This document shows positions 16,758 to 25,955 of a DNA stretch of 64,000 nucleotides, piece by piece (position 1 is the first letter of the stretch; each line of letters starts with the position of its first letter). A program made the translations under genes and the position numbers. This stretch comes from JAMDCX01 sp049977145 (GTDB lineage Bacteria; Planctomycetota; Phycisphaerae; WQYP01). The notes under the pieces are model-generated. The model was not told the origin of the DNA. It did no database searches and saw only the letters and a program-made list of their open reading frames with translations. The DNA is taken from assembly GCA_049977145.1 (NCBI GenBank), contig JBMFGW010000004.1:1-64000 (forward strand), written 5' to 3'.

Positions 16758-18992
16758 GTGTTTGAAATCCCTCTATTGCTGACCGGGTTGGTGGCAGTCG
16801 GCATTCCGATAGCCATTCACCTTTTGCATCGGCGGAAAATCACGCCGATGCAATGGGGCGCGATGATGTTTCTTCAGGAAAGTGACGTGCTGAGGAAGAA
16901 ACGGCGCCACCTTGATCATTGGCTGCTGCTGCTGTTGCGCATGGCCATGCTGTTGCTGCTGGTGCTGTTGCTGGCCTGGCCGATTTTGCCCGCCGGTTCG
17001 GTAAAACAATGGACCGGCGGCGCCGCGTCGGATGTGGTCATCATACTGGATCATTCCATTTCCACCGGCATAATGGACGGGCGGCGAACAGTTTTCGCGC
17101 ATGAAATCGCCGTGGCCAAACGTATTGCCGGAACCTTAAACCCGGCGGATACACTTTCCATCGTCATCGCCGGTCATCGACCGTACAGCCTGACCACGTT
17201 TCCCATTCCCGTTTCCAATACGGCGGCGGTGCGGAGTAAATTGCTCTCCCGGCTCCAGCAGTTGCCTATGGGCATGGCCGGGGCATCCATCCCGGCCGCG
17301 CTGGCGGAAGCCCGGCGCGTGGCCCGGCGCGGCGCGTTGATAGATAAAATTATTTTTGTACTTTCCGATCAGCGGACGGTTTCCTGGCAACCGCGGCGGG
17401 CGGCGTTATGGAAAGCCGCGTGTGGGGGCGCTAAGGCCGGGCCTGCTCTGGCCGTCTTTAGTGTGCCCGTCATACCACATGACGCCAAGTCCGACATCGC
17501 CATCGGCCCCTTACATCTGCAACCCGCCTTTCCGGTCGTGGGCCGACGGGTCAAGGTCCTCTTCAATATCAGTAATTCCGGGCCGTTGCCGGTATCGCAC
17601 ATTCCGATAGACCTGGTTTATGACGGTGCACCAATGGACCACATCGTCATTCCACGTCTGCAAGCTGGACACAGCACGACGGGAATCATGCACTTGCGGA
17701 TCCCGGCGGCGGGTTCCCACTGGATTATGGTGCGCACGGGTATTCAGGACGCTTTAGCCGCCGATAATCAATCCACCGCGGTGGTACAGGCATGGAAATA
17801 TATACCTGTATTAATTATCGACAGTCAGCTTGGCGCCGTCGGTGATTTGCGCGCCAGCCGCTTTCTTAAAACCGCGTTGCAGCCTTCCACTTCTCTGGAC
17901 CTCGGTTTGGCCAAACCCACGGTCATGAGTGTCAGCGCGGCGCAGACGGCCGATTTGAATAAATATCAGGTGGTGATTGTCAACGATCCGCCCACCCTGC
18001 CGAGCGGATTAATTGCCCGGCTCCATGCGTTCGCCCGGTCCGGTAAAGGCGTCTGGTTCATTTTTGGCCGCAATGCCAATAAGACTTATGTAAATAACCT
18101 GTTGCCCCAGGGCGGATTTGCCATCGGTACGTTAGGCCCGGTGGTATCCGCGGGTAAGCGTCATCCCATCATTGTGCTCCATCATGCTGACAGTTCCATG
18201 CTGCGGCCCCTGCGGGAATTAAACCGCAATGCCATCGTCGCTGTAACCTTGCTGAAGTGGCATCAATTTACACCCGCCAAGACCCGGGAAAAAGTGCTGC
18301 TGGCCACGGCGACCGGCGCTCCACTAATGTTATCAGAAGCGGTGGGGAATTCCGGTGGTAAGGTGGTGATCTGGACTACCGGCGCCGCCGGCCATTGGAA
18401 TGATTGGCCGCTGCAAGCCGGAAGTTTTCTACCGCTGGTCAATCAGACGGTTTATGAATTGGCCGTAGGAGGCCGACGCCTTACCACCCGCCCCTATTTG
18501 AATCCCGATGCGCCAATAGTGTGGACCGGTGCGGACACGCCGGCCATTGCCTCGGCTTCCATTCTTGATCCGCACGGTCTGATCCATTCCGTAACCCCGC
18601 AACTCATTACCGGCGGGCAATACCTGATTACTTGGAATCATACGGGGTTGCCGGGGCTTTATACGTTGTCATTCAGACCCGCGGGCCGCCGGGCTAAGGT
18701 TTATTTCAATGTGAATATTGACAGGACGCAACTAAATCCACGTTTATTATCCGCAGCGGATCTGCAATGGCTGGTTGGCCATCACTACATCCGCAAACAA
18801 ATTAAGGCGGACCAAATTGCCGCAGCTCTGGGTACGGTAAGCAGCACTCTAAGCCTCTGGCCCATACTCGCCATGCTGTTGTTGCTGCTATTGGTCCTTG
18901 AGACCCTGCAGTGCCGAAACATGGCGAAGCTGGTGCGTGCTGAAGACTTACCGATTACGGAACTTCCACCGCCGCGTCTGTTGGAACATTAA
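16758..18992 (+). CDS. BatA-like membrane protein with VWA domain
   Basis: The N-terminus is classic BatA (PLLLTGLVAVGIPIAIHLLH, then W-G-A-M-M-F-L), with a second membrane helix at about 55-75. A VWA-like domain follows, with the metal site DHSIS near residues 97-101, then a long periplasmic region and a C-terminal membrane helix (LWPILAMLLLLLLVLETLQ). I prefer GTG 16758: the GGAG at 16743-16746 is well spaced for it and too close for the TTG at 16749. Third gene of the MoxR operon; likely displays its VWA domain in the periplasm as client or adaptor of the MoxR-DUF58 pair. Confidence 0.85.
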   Translation: MFEIPLLLTGLVAVGIPIAIHLLHRRKITPMQWGAMMFLQESDVLRKKRRHLDHWLLLLLRMAMLLLLVLLLAWPILPAGSVKQWTGGAASDVVIILDHSISTGIMDGRRTVFAHEIAVAKRIAGTLNPADTLSIVIAGHRPYSLTTFPIPVSNTAAVRSKLLSRLQQLPMGMAGASIPAALAEARRVARRGALIDKIIFVLSDQRTVSWQPRRAALWKAACGGAKAGPALAVFSVPVIPHDAKSDIAIGPLHLQPAFPVVGRRVKVLFNISNSGPLPVSHIPIDLVYDGAPMDHIVIPRLQAGHSTTGIMHLRIPAAGSHWIMVRTGIQDALAADNQSTAVVQAWKYIPVLIIDSQLGAVGDLRASRFLKTALQPSTSLDLGLAKPTVMSVSAAQTADLNKYQVVIVNDPPTLPSGLIARLHAFARSGKGVWFIFGRNANKTYVNNLLPQGGFAIGTLGPVVSAGKRHPIIVLHHADSSMLRPLRELNRNAIVAVTLLKWHQFTPAKTREKVLLATATGAPLMLSEAVGNSGGKVVIWTTGAAGHWNDWPLQAGSFLPLVNQTVYELAVGGRRLTTRPYLNPDAPIVWTGADTPAIASASILDPHGLIHSVTPQLITGGQYLITWNHTGLPGLYTLSFRPAGRRAKVYFNVNIDRTQLNPRLLSAADLQWLVGHHYIRKQIKADQIAAALGTVSSTLSLWPILAMLLLLLLVLETLQCRNMAKLVRAEDLPITELPPPRLLEH

Positions 18993-19007
18993 AGAAGGAA
19001 ACCGGCA

Positions 19008-21959
19008 TTGGCCCAAACATCCGCACAATTTCATTCCGGACCGTCGCATCTCCTGCTGCATCCGATCATGCCACTGTGGCTGCTGGTAATAATCGGTTTG
19101 GCCGCGTTGGGGTTGCTGGTGTATCTCTATGCCCAACAGCGCGATCTGGCGCCGCGCCGTACGCTTATCTGGCTGATGGTTCTGAGGGTGACGCTGTGGT
19201 TGCTGTTGATGGTGGTGTTGGCGGGTCCTGCGGTGCAATGGACGCGAACACACACCGCGCCCGGTCAACTATGGCTGGTGCTGGATCACAGTAAATCCAT
19301 GGGTGTACATGATGCGCAAGCCGGACGCCGCTATGCCCTGCGCTGGGCGTGCGCCCTGGGGCTCTTACCCGGCTATCGCGATGTGTTGGATCGGGATCTA
19401 GCACGGCTGGCAGCGCTGACGCAGCAACTGCGCGGGCTTCATGATCAGGCCAACCAATTTACCGCGGCTTCCACCGTGCAGGCACACAGACAATACCGCC
19501 AAAGTCTCGCCGCACTACGCGCCTGGCGAAAACGCCTTGCTAAACTCATTGGCCGCCTGCGACAACACACCACGGCCGCGCCGGTTGTAGATCAATTGCA
19601 GCGCGCCGCACAATTGCTTCGCCATGCCATAAAGCGTGCTGCTACCGGCACGCCCGCGATCGACCCCGCTTCCGCCGCGTATTTAGCTGTGGATGTACAG
19701 CTGCGGGATGCCCTGCGCGCTTTACAGGAAATCGCCCGCACCGCGGATGACGCTTATCTCACCGCGCAGCAATCTGATGTGGCTGTGACTGCGGCATTAA
19801 AGCATGTGGATCAGCAAACCCGTGCGCAATTGGCGGTGGCGATTTTAACACGGCAGGGCCGTACCGGAGAACCATCCTTCCGTCGGCTCATGCGGCACGA
19901 TGATGTCCATATTGTCAGTTTTGCGGGGACGGCCTACACTACCGCGTTTCCGGCCTATACCGATCCCACACCCGTTCTGCAAAGCGCGCTGAATCCAACC
20001 GGTGACAGCACCAATATCAGCCGGGGACTGCTGACGGCGGCCTCACGTATTGAACGTGGACGGCGGGCCGATATTCTGCTGGTGTCGGACGGACGGCAAA
20101 ACGTCGGTTCAAACCCTGCGGAAATCGCCCGCTTGCTGGCGTTGCACCATGTGCGCACCTTCGCGCTGTGCATAGGGTCCGATCAGGCGCCGCCGGGTGC
20201 GTCCATTGATGCTGTCAACGCACCGCAATGGATCTACAAACATCAATATCTCAAGGCGGCCGCCATTATTCATCTGCGATCTCTGGCCAACAAGCCCGTG
20301 ACGGTAGAGCTGTTACGACAGGGCCATGTTGAAGCCCGGCGCGTACTAATGGCGCATCGTGCTGATGCGTATAAATCCGCGCGCTTCAAAAATCTTCCGC
20401 CGGGGCCGGGGGTTTATGCCTACAGCATAAAAATTCTCCCGACCGCCGCCCTGCGGCACGCCGTGCAAAGAACCTTCCGTGTCACGGTGCGGCGGGATAA
20501 ACTGCAAGTGTTGTTCATTGACAGCCAACCTGGCTGGAATTACCAGTATCTGGTCAACTATTTTTCGCGCAGCCATCGCGTACATCTGCAGGCGGTGCTT
20601 CTGCATCCGGCGGGCATTGCGGGCATCGCGCCGCCGCCGCCGGTTATCGCTTCTCCAAAAAATCCCGGTTATTTGGCGCAGTTGCTTCCGAAGAGTCGCA
20701 AAGCCTGGGAATCTTTTGATGTTATTATCCTTGGCGACATTCCCGCAAACACGCTCTCACCCACAGCGCAACAGGGCCTCGCTTATGCCATACAAACCAA
20801 GGGGGCGGCGTTGGTGATCATGGCGGGCAGAGAATTTATGCCTCAAGACTGGGCCACAGCGCCGCTGGGAAGGCTCTTTCCCATCCAATTTAATTCAGTC
20901 TGGCCGCCGGCGTTGCTGCGGCAGCAGAATGACCGCGGTTTTTTGCCGGCCTTGACGGCGCAGGGCGTGCAGTCCGGCCTTTCACAGCTGGGCGTGGATC
21001 AGCGCACCGACAGCCTCATCTGGCGGTCCATGCCGCGTTGGTACTGGCATAGTGCCTATACCCAAGCCAGGGCTGATGCCAGAGTGCTATGGGTGATCGC
21101 CGGACACACCGCCCGAAACGTCAACACTGCCGGCGCCATCTCGGCTTTTCAAGCCACCCGCGGCCGCGCGCTTTTAACCACCATGTCCCTGGGTTCGGGG
21201 CGGGTGATGTATCTGGCGAGCAACCAACTCTGGCGGTTGCGGTATGTCCATGGCTACAACGTGGAGGATGTATTTCTCGGACAATTATTGCGTTGGGCGT
21301 CGGGATCACAGCTGCCGGCCGGTGGAAGATTTGTCCGCTTTGGCACCAATCATTCCAGTTATGACCAGGGCCGGAGGGTCATGGTGCAGGCACGTGTTCT
21401 TGATGATCGGTTGCTGCCGGAATCCGCCCTGCATTTTCAGGCGCTGGCAATGCCGATCACGGCCACGCCCGGAGCGTCAGGAAAATCATTATCCCCGTTA
21501 CCGGCGGCCTTCACCGCGTCGATGCTACCGCAATCCGGCGTACCGGGATATTACACCGGTTTGCTTACCGGCCTGCCGCCGGGAAGCTATCGTGTGACAC
21601 TCCAAGGATCCGGCGTCCATGCACGCATGCGTAACGACCCGACGGCAACGGTGCGATCTTTAACCATACGCGTTAAATCCGCGGGTGATCTGGAGATGCT
21701 GGACACCACCAGTGATCCCGCGGCCATACAACAGATTGCTGATACCGGCGGCGGTATTGCGCTAAGCGGCCCATTTGCCGGCATTCTTGCCAGCTATATG
21801 CCGCCGGTAAAGCAGATGATCAAAATCCCGGAAAACACCGGTTTTTTCGCACATCCGCATAGTGCCTCGACCTTCTGGCTGCATGTTTTATTTATGGTGC
21901 TGTTTATCGCCCTGTTGACCGCCGAATGGCTGATCCGTAGAGCCGCGGGCATGGTGTAG
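19008..21959 (+). CDS. Large VWA / glutamine-amidotransferase-like membrane protein
   Basis: This 983-residue protein has two N-terminal membrane helices (~27-45, ~57-77), a VWA metal site DHSKS near residues 94-98, and a long coiled insertion at ~130-270. The VWA-type fold continues (LLVSDGRQNVGS at ~350). A class-I-amidotransferase-like domain lies at ~500-620 (LQVLFIDSQPGWNYQYL and later VIILGD). The last membrane helix is at ~960. This architecture is common beside MoxR/DUF58/BatA genes in planctomycetes. The TTG start at 19008 has a GGAA site. It probably shares the operon with the preceding gene (15-base gap). Confidence 0.8.
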   Translation: MAQTSAQFHSGPSHLLLHPIMPLWLLVIIGLAALGLLVYLYAQQRDLAPRRTLIWLMVLRVTLWLLLMVVLAGPAVQWTRTHTAPGQLWLVLDHSKSMGVHDAQAGRRYALRWACALGLLPGYRDVLDRDLARLAALTQQLRGLHDQANQFTAASTVQAHRQYRQSLAALRAWRKRLAKLIGRLRQHTTAAPVVDQLQRAAQLLRHAIKRAATGTPAIDPASAAYLAVDVQLRDALRALQEIARTADDAYLTAQQSDVAVTAALKHVDQQTRAQLAVAILTRQGRTGEPSFRRLMRHDDVHIVSFAGTAYTTAFPAYTDPTPVLQSALNPTGDSTNISRGLLTAASRIERGRRADILLVSDGRQNVGSNPAEIARLLALHHVRTFALCIGSDQAPPGASIDAVNAPQWIYKHQYLKAAAIIHLRSLANKPVTVELLRQGHVEARRVLMAHRADAYKSARFKNLPPGPGVYAYSIKILPTAALRHAVQRTFRVTVRRDKLQVLFIDSQPGWNYQYLVNYFSRSHRVHLQAVLLHPAGIAGIAPPPPVIASPKNPGYLAQLLPKSRKAWESFDVIILGDIPANTLSPTAQQGLAYAIQTKGAALVIMAGREFMPQDWATAPLGRLFPIQFNSVWPPALLRQQNDRGFLPALTAQGVQSGLSQLGVDQRTDSLIWRSMPRWYWHSAYTQARADARVLWVIAGHTARNVNTAGAISAFQATRGRALLTTMSLGSGRVMYLASNQLWRLRYVHGYNVEDVFLGQLLRWASGSQLPAGGRFVRFGTNHSSYDQGRRVMVQARVLDDRLLPESALHFQALAMPITATPGASGKSLSPLPAAFTASMLPQSGVPGYYTGLLTGLPPGSYRVTLQGSGVHARMRNDPTATVRSLTIRVKSAGDLEMLDTTSDPAAIQQIADTGGGIALSGPFAGILASYMPPVKQMIKIPENTGFFAHPHSASTFWLHVLFMVLFIALLTAEWLIRRAAGMV

Positions 21960-22094
21960 TCTGGCCGGCACGCGGCGATCCTGTCGCGCATTGTTTCGCG
22001 CTTGCCTCATGGTTGGAGTTGTGGGAGAATTTATTCTGTAATGGGTCGGAGTTTAGTGTAATGGTGCCCGGGACTCGGCACAGGAGATAGCCCT

Positions 22095-22451
22095 TTGAAT
22101 GAATCGCAAACCTCAGCCGCCTTGAATGAACTTCAGAAGACGATGTTGTACGCTCCCGGAGTACGCGTCGAAGTCACGCAGCAGATTGCCCAGAGATCCC
22201 ACGTCTATCCAATCAGCATTATCGGCACCGTCCTGCGCCAGGAACGGCAGGAAAGCGGCAGTTGGTTTGCCCGCAACCAGTGCCATCACCTATGGCTCGA
22301 TCGCCTGATTATTCAAAAAGATGATGGAGAAAAAGTGGTGCTGAATCTTGATGAATTTTCAGCGATTAAAGTGCTGCAAGGCCCGCCGCCTGACGTCGGT
22401 TCCGCGCCCCTGGTGTTGCCCAATAAAGACCGTAGCAGCTCGCTTACCTGA
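22095..22451 (+). CDS. Conserved hypothetical protein, 118 residues
   Basis: A soluble basic protein without signal or membrane segment. The core (GVRVEVTQQIAQRSHVYP, GTVLRQERQESGSWFA, LWLDRLIIQKDDGEKVVLNL) resembles a small family I recall from planctomycetes, with an SH3-like or KOW-like beta pattern; no function is known to me. The TTG start at 22095 has GGAG eight bases upstream. It follows the VWA cluster by 135 bases and could be read through from it. Confidence 0.6.
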   Translation: MNESQTSAALNELQKTMLYAPGVRVEVTQQIAQRSHVYPISIIGTVLRQERQESGSWFARNQCHHLWLDRLIIQKDDGEKVVLNLDEFSAIKVLQGPPPDVGSAPLVLPNKDRSSSLT

Positions 22452-22510
22452 ACACGATCGGCAATCCGGCATTTCTGTATTGCTGTGAAATAACGCTGTT
22501 AGATCAGCGG

Positions 22511-22540
22511 TTCGACGCGGCGGTTGAACACCAATATAAT
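22511..22540 (+). promoter_or_regulatory. Candidate promoter giving a leaderless transcript
   Basis: TATAAT (22535-22540) with a weak -35 TTCGAC (22511-22516) 18 bases upstream. The expected transcription start coincides with the ATG at 22547, and no ribosome site is visible. Confidence 0.4.
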
Positions 22541-22546
22541 GTGATC

Positions 22547-23107
22547 ATGGTAGGTTCATCATTGATGGATGATTCAAGCGCGCGCCGTCGACGGTTGTTG
22601 GGAGCCATGGTCCTGCTGTTGGTGATGGCCATCGGCAGCGCTTATGCGGTTACGCTGATAATCGGAATGAATGGAAATACGCTCTATGGTAATCACGGGC
22701 GATCATTTCATACCGCCTTACGCACCGCCAGGGGATTGCAGTACATCACTACGGGAATTATTGATCTGGAGGGCCATACTCGGCATTATCAGCAGGTTTA
22801 TCTGGTTTTAGCCAGGGATAGTAAGGCCCCGGCCAAGATACTGGCGGCGCATGTTTATGGTCACCTGCGGGCGGGAGGATGGCCCCACGAAATCAATGCC
22901 TATGTGCAAAGCACCTGGCGCCATGGCAACATGTATGTTTATAAGGCTATGCACGGCCCAGACGGTAAATTTGTCTGGGTAGCGGCCATGCGGCATGGTC
23001 GGGTGGTAAACCTGATCAGTTATACGGGGCGTCATCTGGACCTGCCGCTGGATGAACATGAATTTGGTACGCTCACGCAGTGGGTTCATCAGAACCAGGC
23101 GCCTTGA
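22547..23107 (+). CDS. Membrane-anchored protein of unknown function
   Basis: Short basic N-terminus (SSARRRRLLG), one membrane helix (GAMVLLLVMAIGSAYAVTLI) and a ~150-residue domain presumably outside the cytoplasm. No catalytic motif is seen. I choose ATG 22547 over the GTG at 22541 because a TATAAT ends seven bases before it. The next gene, also exported and unknown, begins 33 bases downstream, so the two probably form an operon. Confidence 0.6.
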   Translation: MVGSSLMDDSSARRRRLLGAMVLLLVMAIGSAYAVTLIIGMNGNTLYGNHGRSFHTALRTARGLQYITTGIIDLEGHTRHYQQVYLVLARDSKAPAKILAAHVYGHLRAGGWPHEINAYVQSTWRHGNMYVYKAMHGPDGKFVWVAAMRHGRVVNLISYTGRHLDLPLDEHEFGTLTQWVHQNQAP

Positions 23108-23140
23108 TACAATTTTCTACAGTCGAGCACGGAGTTTACG

Positions 23141-24751
23141 ATGCGCCCCATGGCGATTCAATCAAAACCGCAAGGCCTTGGACCAGGAAAATATATTACA
23201 GTATTCGGTGTGCTGGTTTTCCTGGGCATGATAGCCATGACGCAATCCGCGCCCAAGGTCCAGGCCCGAATCATTGGTCCTCATCGGCTCGCACCGTTAT
23301 GGATTGATGATCTGGATGGCTTCCAAATTCGTCCGCCGCCGAATTGTGAAGTATTGCAGCGTAAGTTTCAACCTCCGCCGCATAGCCCCGGGGTGTTTCC
23401 GGTGCGGCCCGGGGATCTGGTAACTTTTGTCAACAATGTCTTACGCTGGGGAATTATCATCCATCTCAGCGAACTGCAAAAAGATGTGTCACTGCAAACA
23501 CTATTGGATGAAACCGTGTCCGAGGCGCGGCACAATTACCAGAACGTACAGCTTCTGGAACGGCGGATTGTGACCAATTCCGGCCGGCCCGCGGGCATAC
23601 TGGTGTTGCATTTTACGACCATTTCCAATCGGAAACCCGTGCCGCTCATGCGGCAACAACTGATCGTTCGTGCGGCTCCTAAACTCTACTATCTGCTGAC
23701 GTTTTTCAGTCCGGGCGATCAGGCCAATGGAGCACGGGAATGTTTTTCCGCCATGATTAAAACCTTTCAGTTATTGAATATCGCAAAAATTCAACAACAG
23801 CGTGCCGCCGCGATCATCGCGGGGCGGAAGTGGATTAAAAACATCACCGCGGAACGGTTGCTGAAAAAAGACATTCATCCGCAACTGTATCAGGTAAAGG
23901 TCAATGAGCATGGCCTTGGTTATGTGTTGCTGTCGTGTTATGCCGGTACGCAGGACGGTTACAAGGGCGTGTTCTGCACCACCAACGCCCGGTCCTTCCT
24001 GCCCAACGGCGAGGTGGTTTTTTCCAAGGTTATCTGTTTTCAGGCTTTCGCCCGGCAAGGTACAACCCCGGGACCGGCCACGGACTATACCACTTGGGAC
24101 AAAGCGGTGCAGACGCTGGTACCCATCAATAATCCGCAACTGGTTAAAATGCGGCAGGAACGCATTGTCATTGATCCCAAAACCAACAAACCAAAACTCG
24201 AACACATTCATATTCCCTATCCCAATATGGAGATTCACTGGGTGCGCGAAACCGGCGATGAACAATCCGCTTATGTTCCAGCACTGGACAAACATGGTCG
24301 CCCCACCGACTTGTTCGTGCGGCATCGCTGGATGACCGTTTACATGCAGCGCCGACTTGTTTTGCCCGGCCAACCCAATAAGCCCACGCACTTTAATGTG
24401 CCATCCTACATGCCGGCTTATTTACCCCTCACACTCAAGTATTTCTGGCCCCGGTTGGTGAACTTGTCCAAACCCGCGGCTATGGCCTTTGTAACCTATA
24501 ACTCCAATACCCGGCGGTTAGGGCTGCGCATCTTGCGGGTGCGGGGACGACACCTCATGGTAGTGGACGGAAAATCCATGGCGGTGTATCATCTTACCGC
24601 ACAACTCAATCCTGGAATTGCCAATCTTTGGGTGGATGCCCATGGAAAACTGGTAAAATATCAAGGGGTGGATGGTGGTGTCTGGACGCCGACAACGTAT
24701 GCCGCCATGGATCGCAAATGGAAGGCCCGGCTCGCGGCGCTTAAGCAGTAA
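23141..24751 (+). CDS. Large exported protein of unknown function
   Basis: 536 residues with an N-terminal hydrophobic segment (ITVFGVLVFLGMIAMTQSA, residues ~19-37) that is either a signal peptide or an anchor. Most of the remainder is a soluble, beta-rich, extracytoplasmic region without motifs I recognise. It lies 33 bases after the preceding membrane protein gene. Being exported and next to the VWA cluster suggests an envelope role; that is inference only. Confidence 0.6.
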   Translation: MRPMAIQSKPQGLGPGKYITVFGVLVFLGMIAMTQSAPKVQARIIGPHRLAPLWIDDLDGFQIRPPPNCEVLQRKFQPPPHSPGVFPVRPGDLVTFVNNVLRWGIIIHLSELQKDVSLQTLLDETVSEARHNYQNVQLLERRIVTNSGRPAGILVLHFTTISNRKPVPLMRQQLIVRAAPKLYYLLTFFSPGDQANGARECFSAMIKTFQLLNIAKIQQQRAAAIIAGRKWIKNITAERLLKKDIHPQLYQVKVNEHGLGYVLLSCYAGTQDGYKGVFCTTNARSFLPNGEVVFSKVICFQAFARQGTTPGPATDYTTWDKAVQTLVPINNPQLVKMRQERIVIDPKTNKPKLEHIHIPYPNMEIHWVRETGDEQSAYVPALDKHGRPTDLFVRHRWMTVYMQRRLVLPGQPNKPTHFNVPSYMPAYLPLTLKYFWPRLVNLSKPAAMAFVTYNSNTRRLGLRILRVRGRHLMVVDGKSMAVYHLTAQLNPGIANLWVDAHGKLVKYQGVDGGVWTPTTYAAMDRKWKARLAALKQ

Positions 24752-24909
24752 ATGCTGCGGTGCGGCGTTATACTATTTTGGGTTGTGGTGATACATTGCT
24801 GATTGTGTGTGGTGGCGTAAATAGACCATTTTGTTGACAAAAACGTATTATCAATTGTGCCATCAATACCCACGACCAGTATATATCCGGAAAGGCAGAG
24901 GATGAAGCG

Positions 24910-25674
24910 ATGCATAACTTTCTCAAACGTGTGATTATTCTCGTGGTGCTGGTCACCATCATCGCCACCTCTATCAATTTAGCCCGTTATTATACGTTGC
25001 GCAATGCCCGCGTCCGCCAACTGCAGCGGGAGCGTCAACATCTAATGCGGGTTATCAACCGCCTGACCGGCCGGCGGCGGATGGCCGAGCTGGTGGTGGA
25101 CGGCCAGGTCATTAATGGCAAAAAACAGGTACTGCAATCTTCCTTGCTGTGGGAGGAATTCGTCAATGGTCCCGACGGACGGAGCAGGGCGCTGGCGATC
25201 CGGAAAATTGTTATCCCCGGCGACACACCTTATGTGGATGGTTATGTGCTGAAATTCCAGGATAAGTTTGTGGAAGACGGCGATATTCTTCGCGGAAAGT
25301 CGCTGGCGTTTTTTCGCCGTATCTTTTCGCACAGTCAGGCGCCTAACCATGGCACAAGCTTATTGGACCCGCGCGGTGTACCACCATGCCTGGATGGGAA
25401 AAATGGTCGCCCCGACAGCTTTACGCTCCGGCTCTGGCAGCATATTCATCAACTCATGGAACATCCGCAGGCCGCCAAAAAACTGGGGCTGGATATTGTG
25501 CAGGGGCAGGCGGTTTACCGGCCCGTCAAGCCGGGGCGATTGTATGTGATTTATCTGCAAAATGATGGCGGCCTGCAATTTACCCAAAAATCCGGGGGAT
25601 CATCTTTGATTGACCGCATGCTGAAAGAAGCGAATCAAGACCATTCCCGCACCGCCAGTAAGCCTACGCCCTGA
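24910..25674 (+). CDS. Membrane-anchored protein of unknown function
   Basis: 254 residues. A single N-terminal membrane helix (VIILVVLVTIIATSINLA, ~7-24) is followed by a basic coiled-coil-like stretch (LRNARVRQLQRERQHLMR) and a globular domain. No recognised catalytic motif. The upstream 158 bases are AT-rich, with a TTGACA at 24834-24839 but no well-placed -10. It may belong to the same functional set as the two preceding unknown exported proteins. Confidence 0.55.
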   Translation: MHNFLKRVIILVVLVTIIATSINLARYYTLRNARVRQLQRERQHLMRVINRLTGRRRMAELVVDGQVINGKKQVLQSSLLWEEFVNGPDGRSRALAIRKIVIPGDTPYVDGYVLKFQDKFVEDGDILRGKSLAFFRRIFSHSQAPNHGTSLLDPRGVPPCLDGKNGRPDSFTLRLWQHIHQLMEHPQAAKKLGLDIVQGQAVYRPVKPGRLYVIYLQNDGGLQFTQKSGGSSLIDRMLKEANQDHSRTASKPTP

Positions 25675-25892
25675 TCCTGTCACTCTTGCACAAGTTTCCC
25701 TCCCCCAACGACGTGCACCTTGCGGGGACTTTCAGTTTTCTCTTCCGGCGTAAATTCGCTTTACAGGTGAAGATAGATAGGGGGCAGTCGCGAAAGACTG
25801 GCCGAAGTCAAGTCGCATCGAAAAAGGCGGCCCAGGATGGGCCATAAATTCAAAGGCTGTCGTTGGTAACAGCCTGCGGCCATCCGGAGTCT

Positions 25893-25929
25893 TCCTGCTG
25901 CCATTATCGCGCCGATAATGGCAGCAGGA
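25893..25929. terminator. 17-bp perfect hairpin between convergent genes
   Basis: The arms 25893-25909 and 25913-25929 are perfectly complementary over 17 bases with a CGC loop. It sits between the plus gene ending at 25674 and the minus gene ending at 25956. No T-tract follows on either strand. A bidirectional terminator or RNA end-protection structure is likely; a REP-type mobile palindrome is the alternative. Confidence 0.5.
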
Positions 25930-25955
25930 TGTTGTAGTGGCATCGGATCCGCCCT

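Noticed and set aside
24834..24856. TTGACA box upstream of 24910 as a full promoter
   Set aside because: No acceptable -10 hexamer at 16-18 bases spacing.
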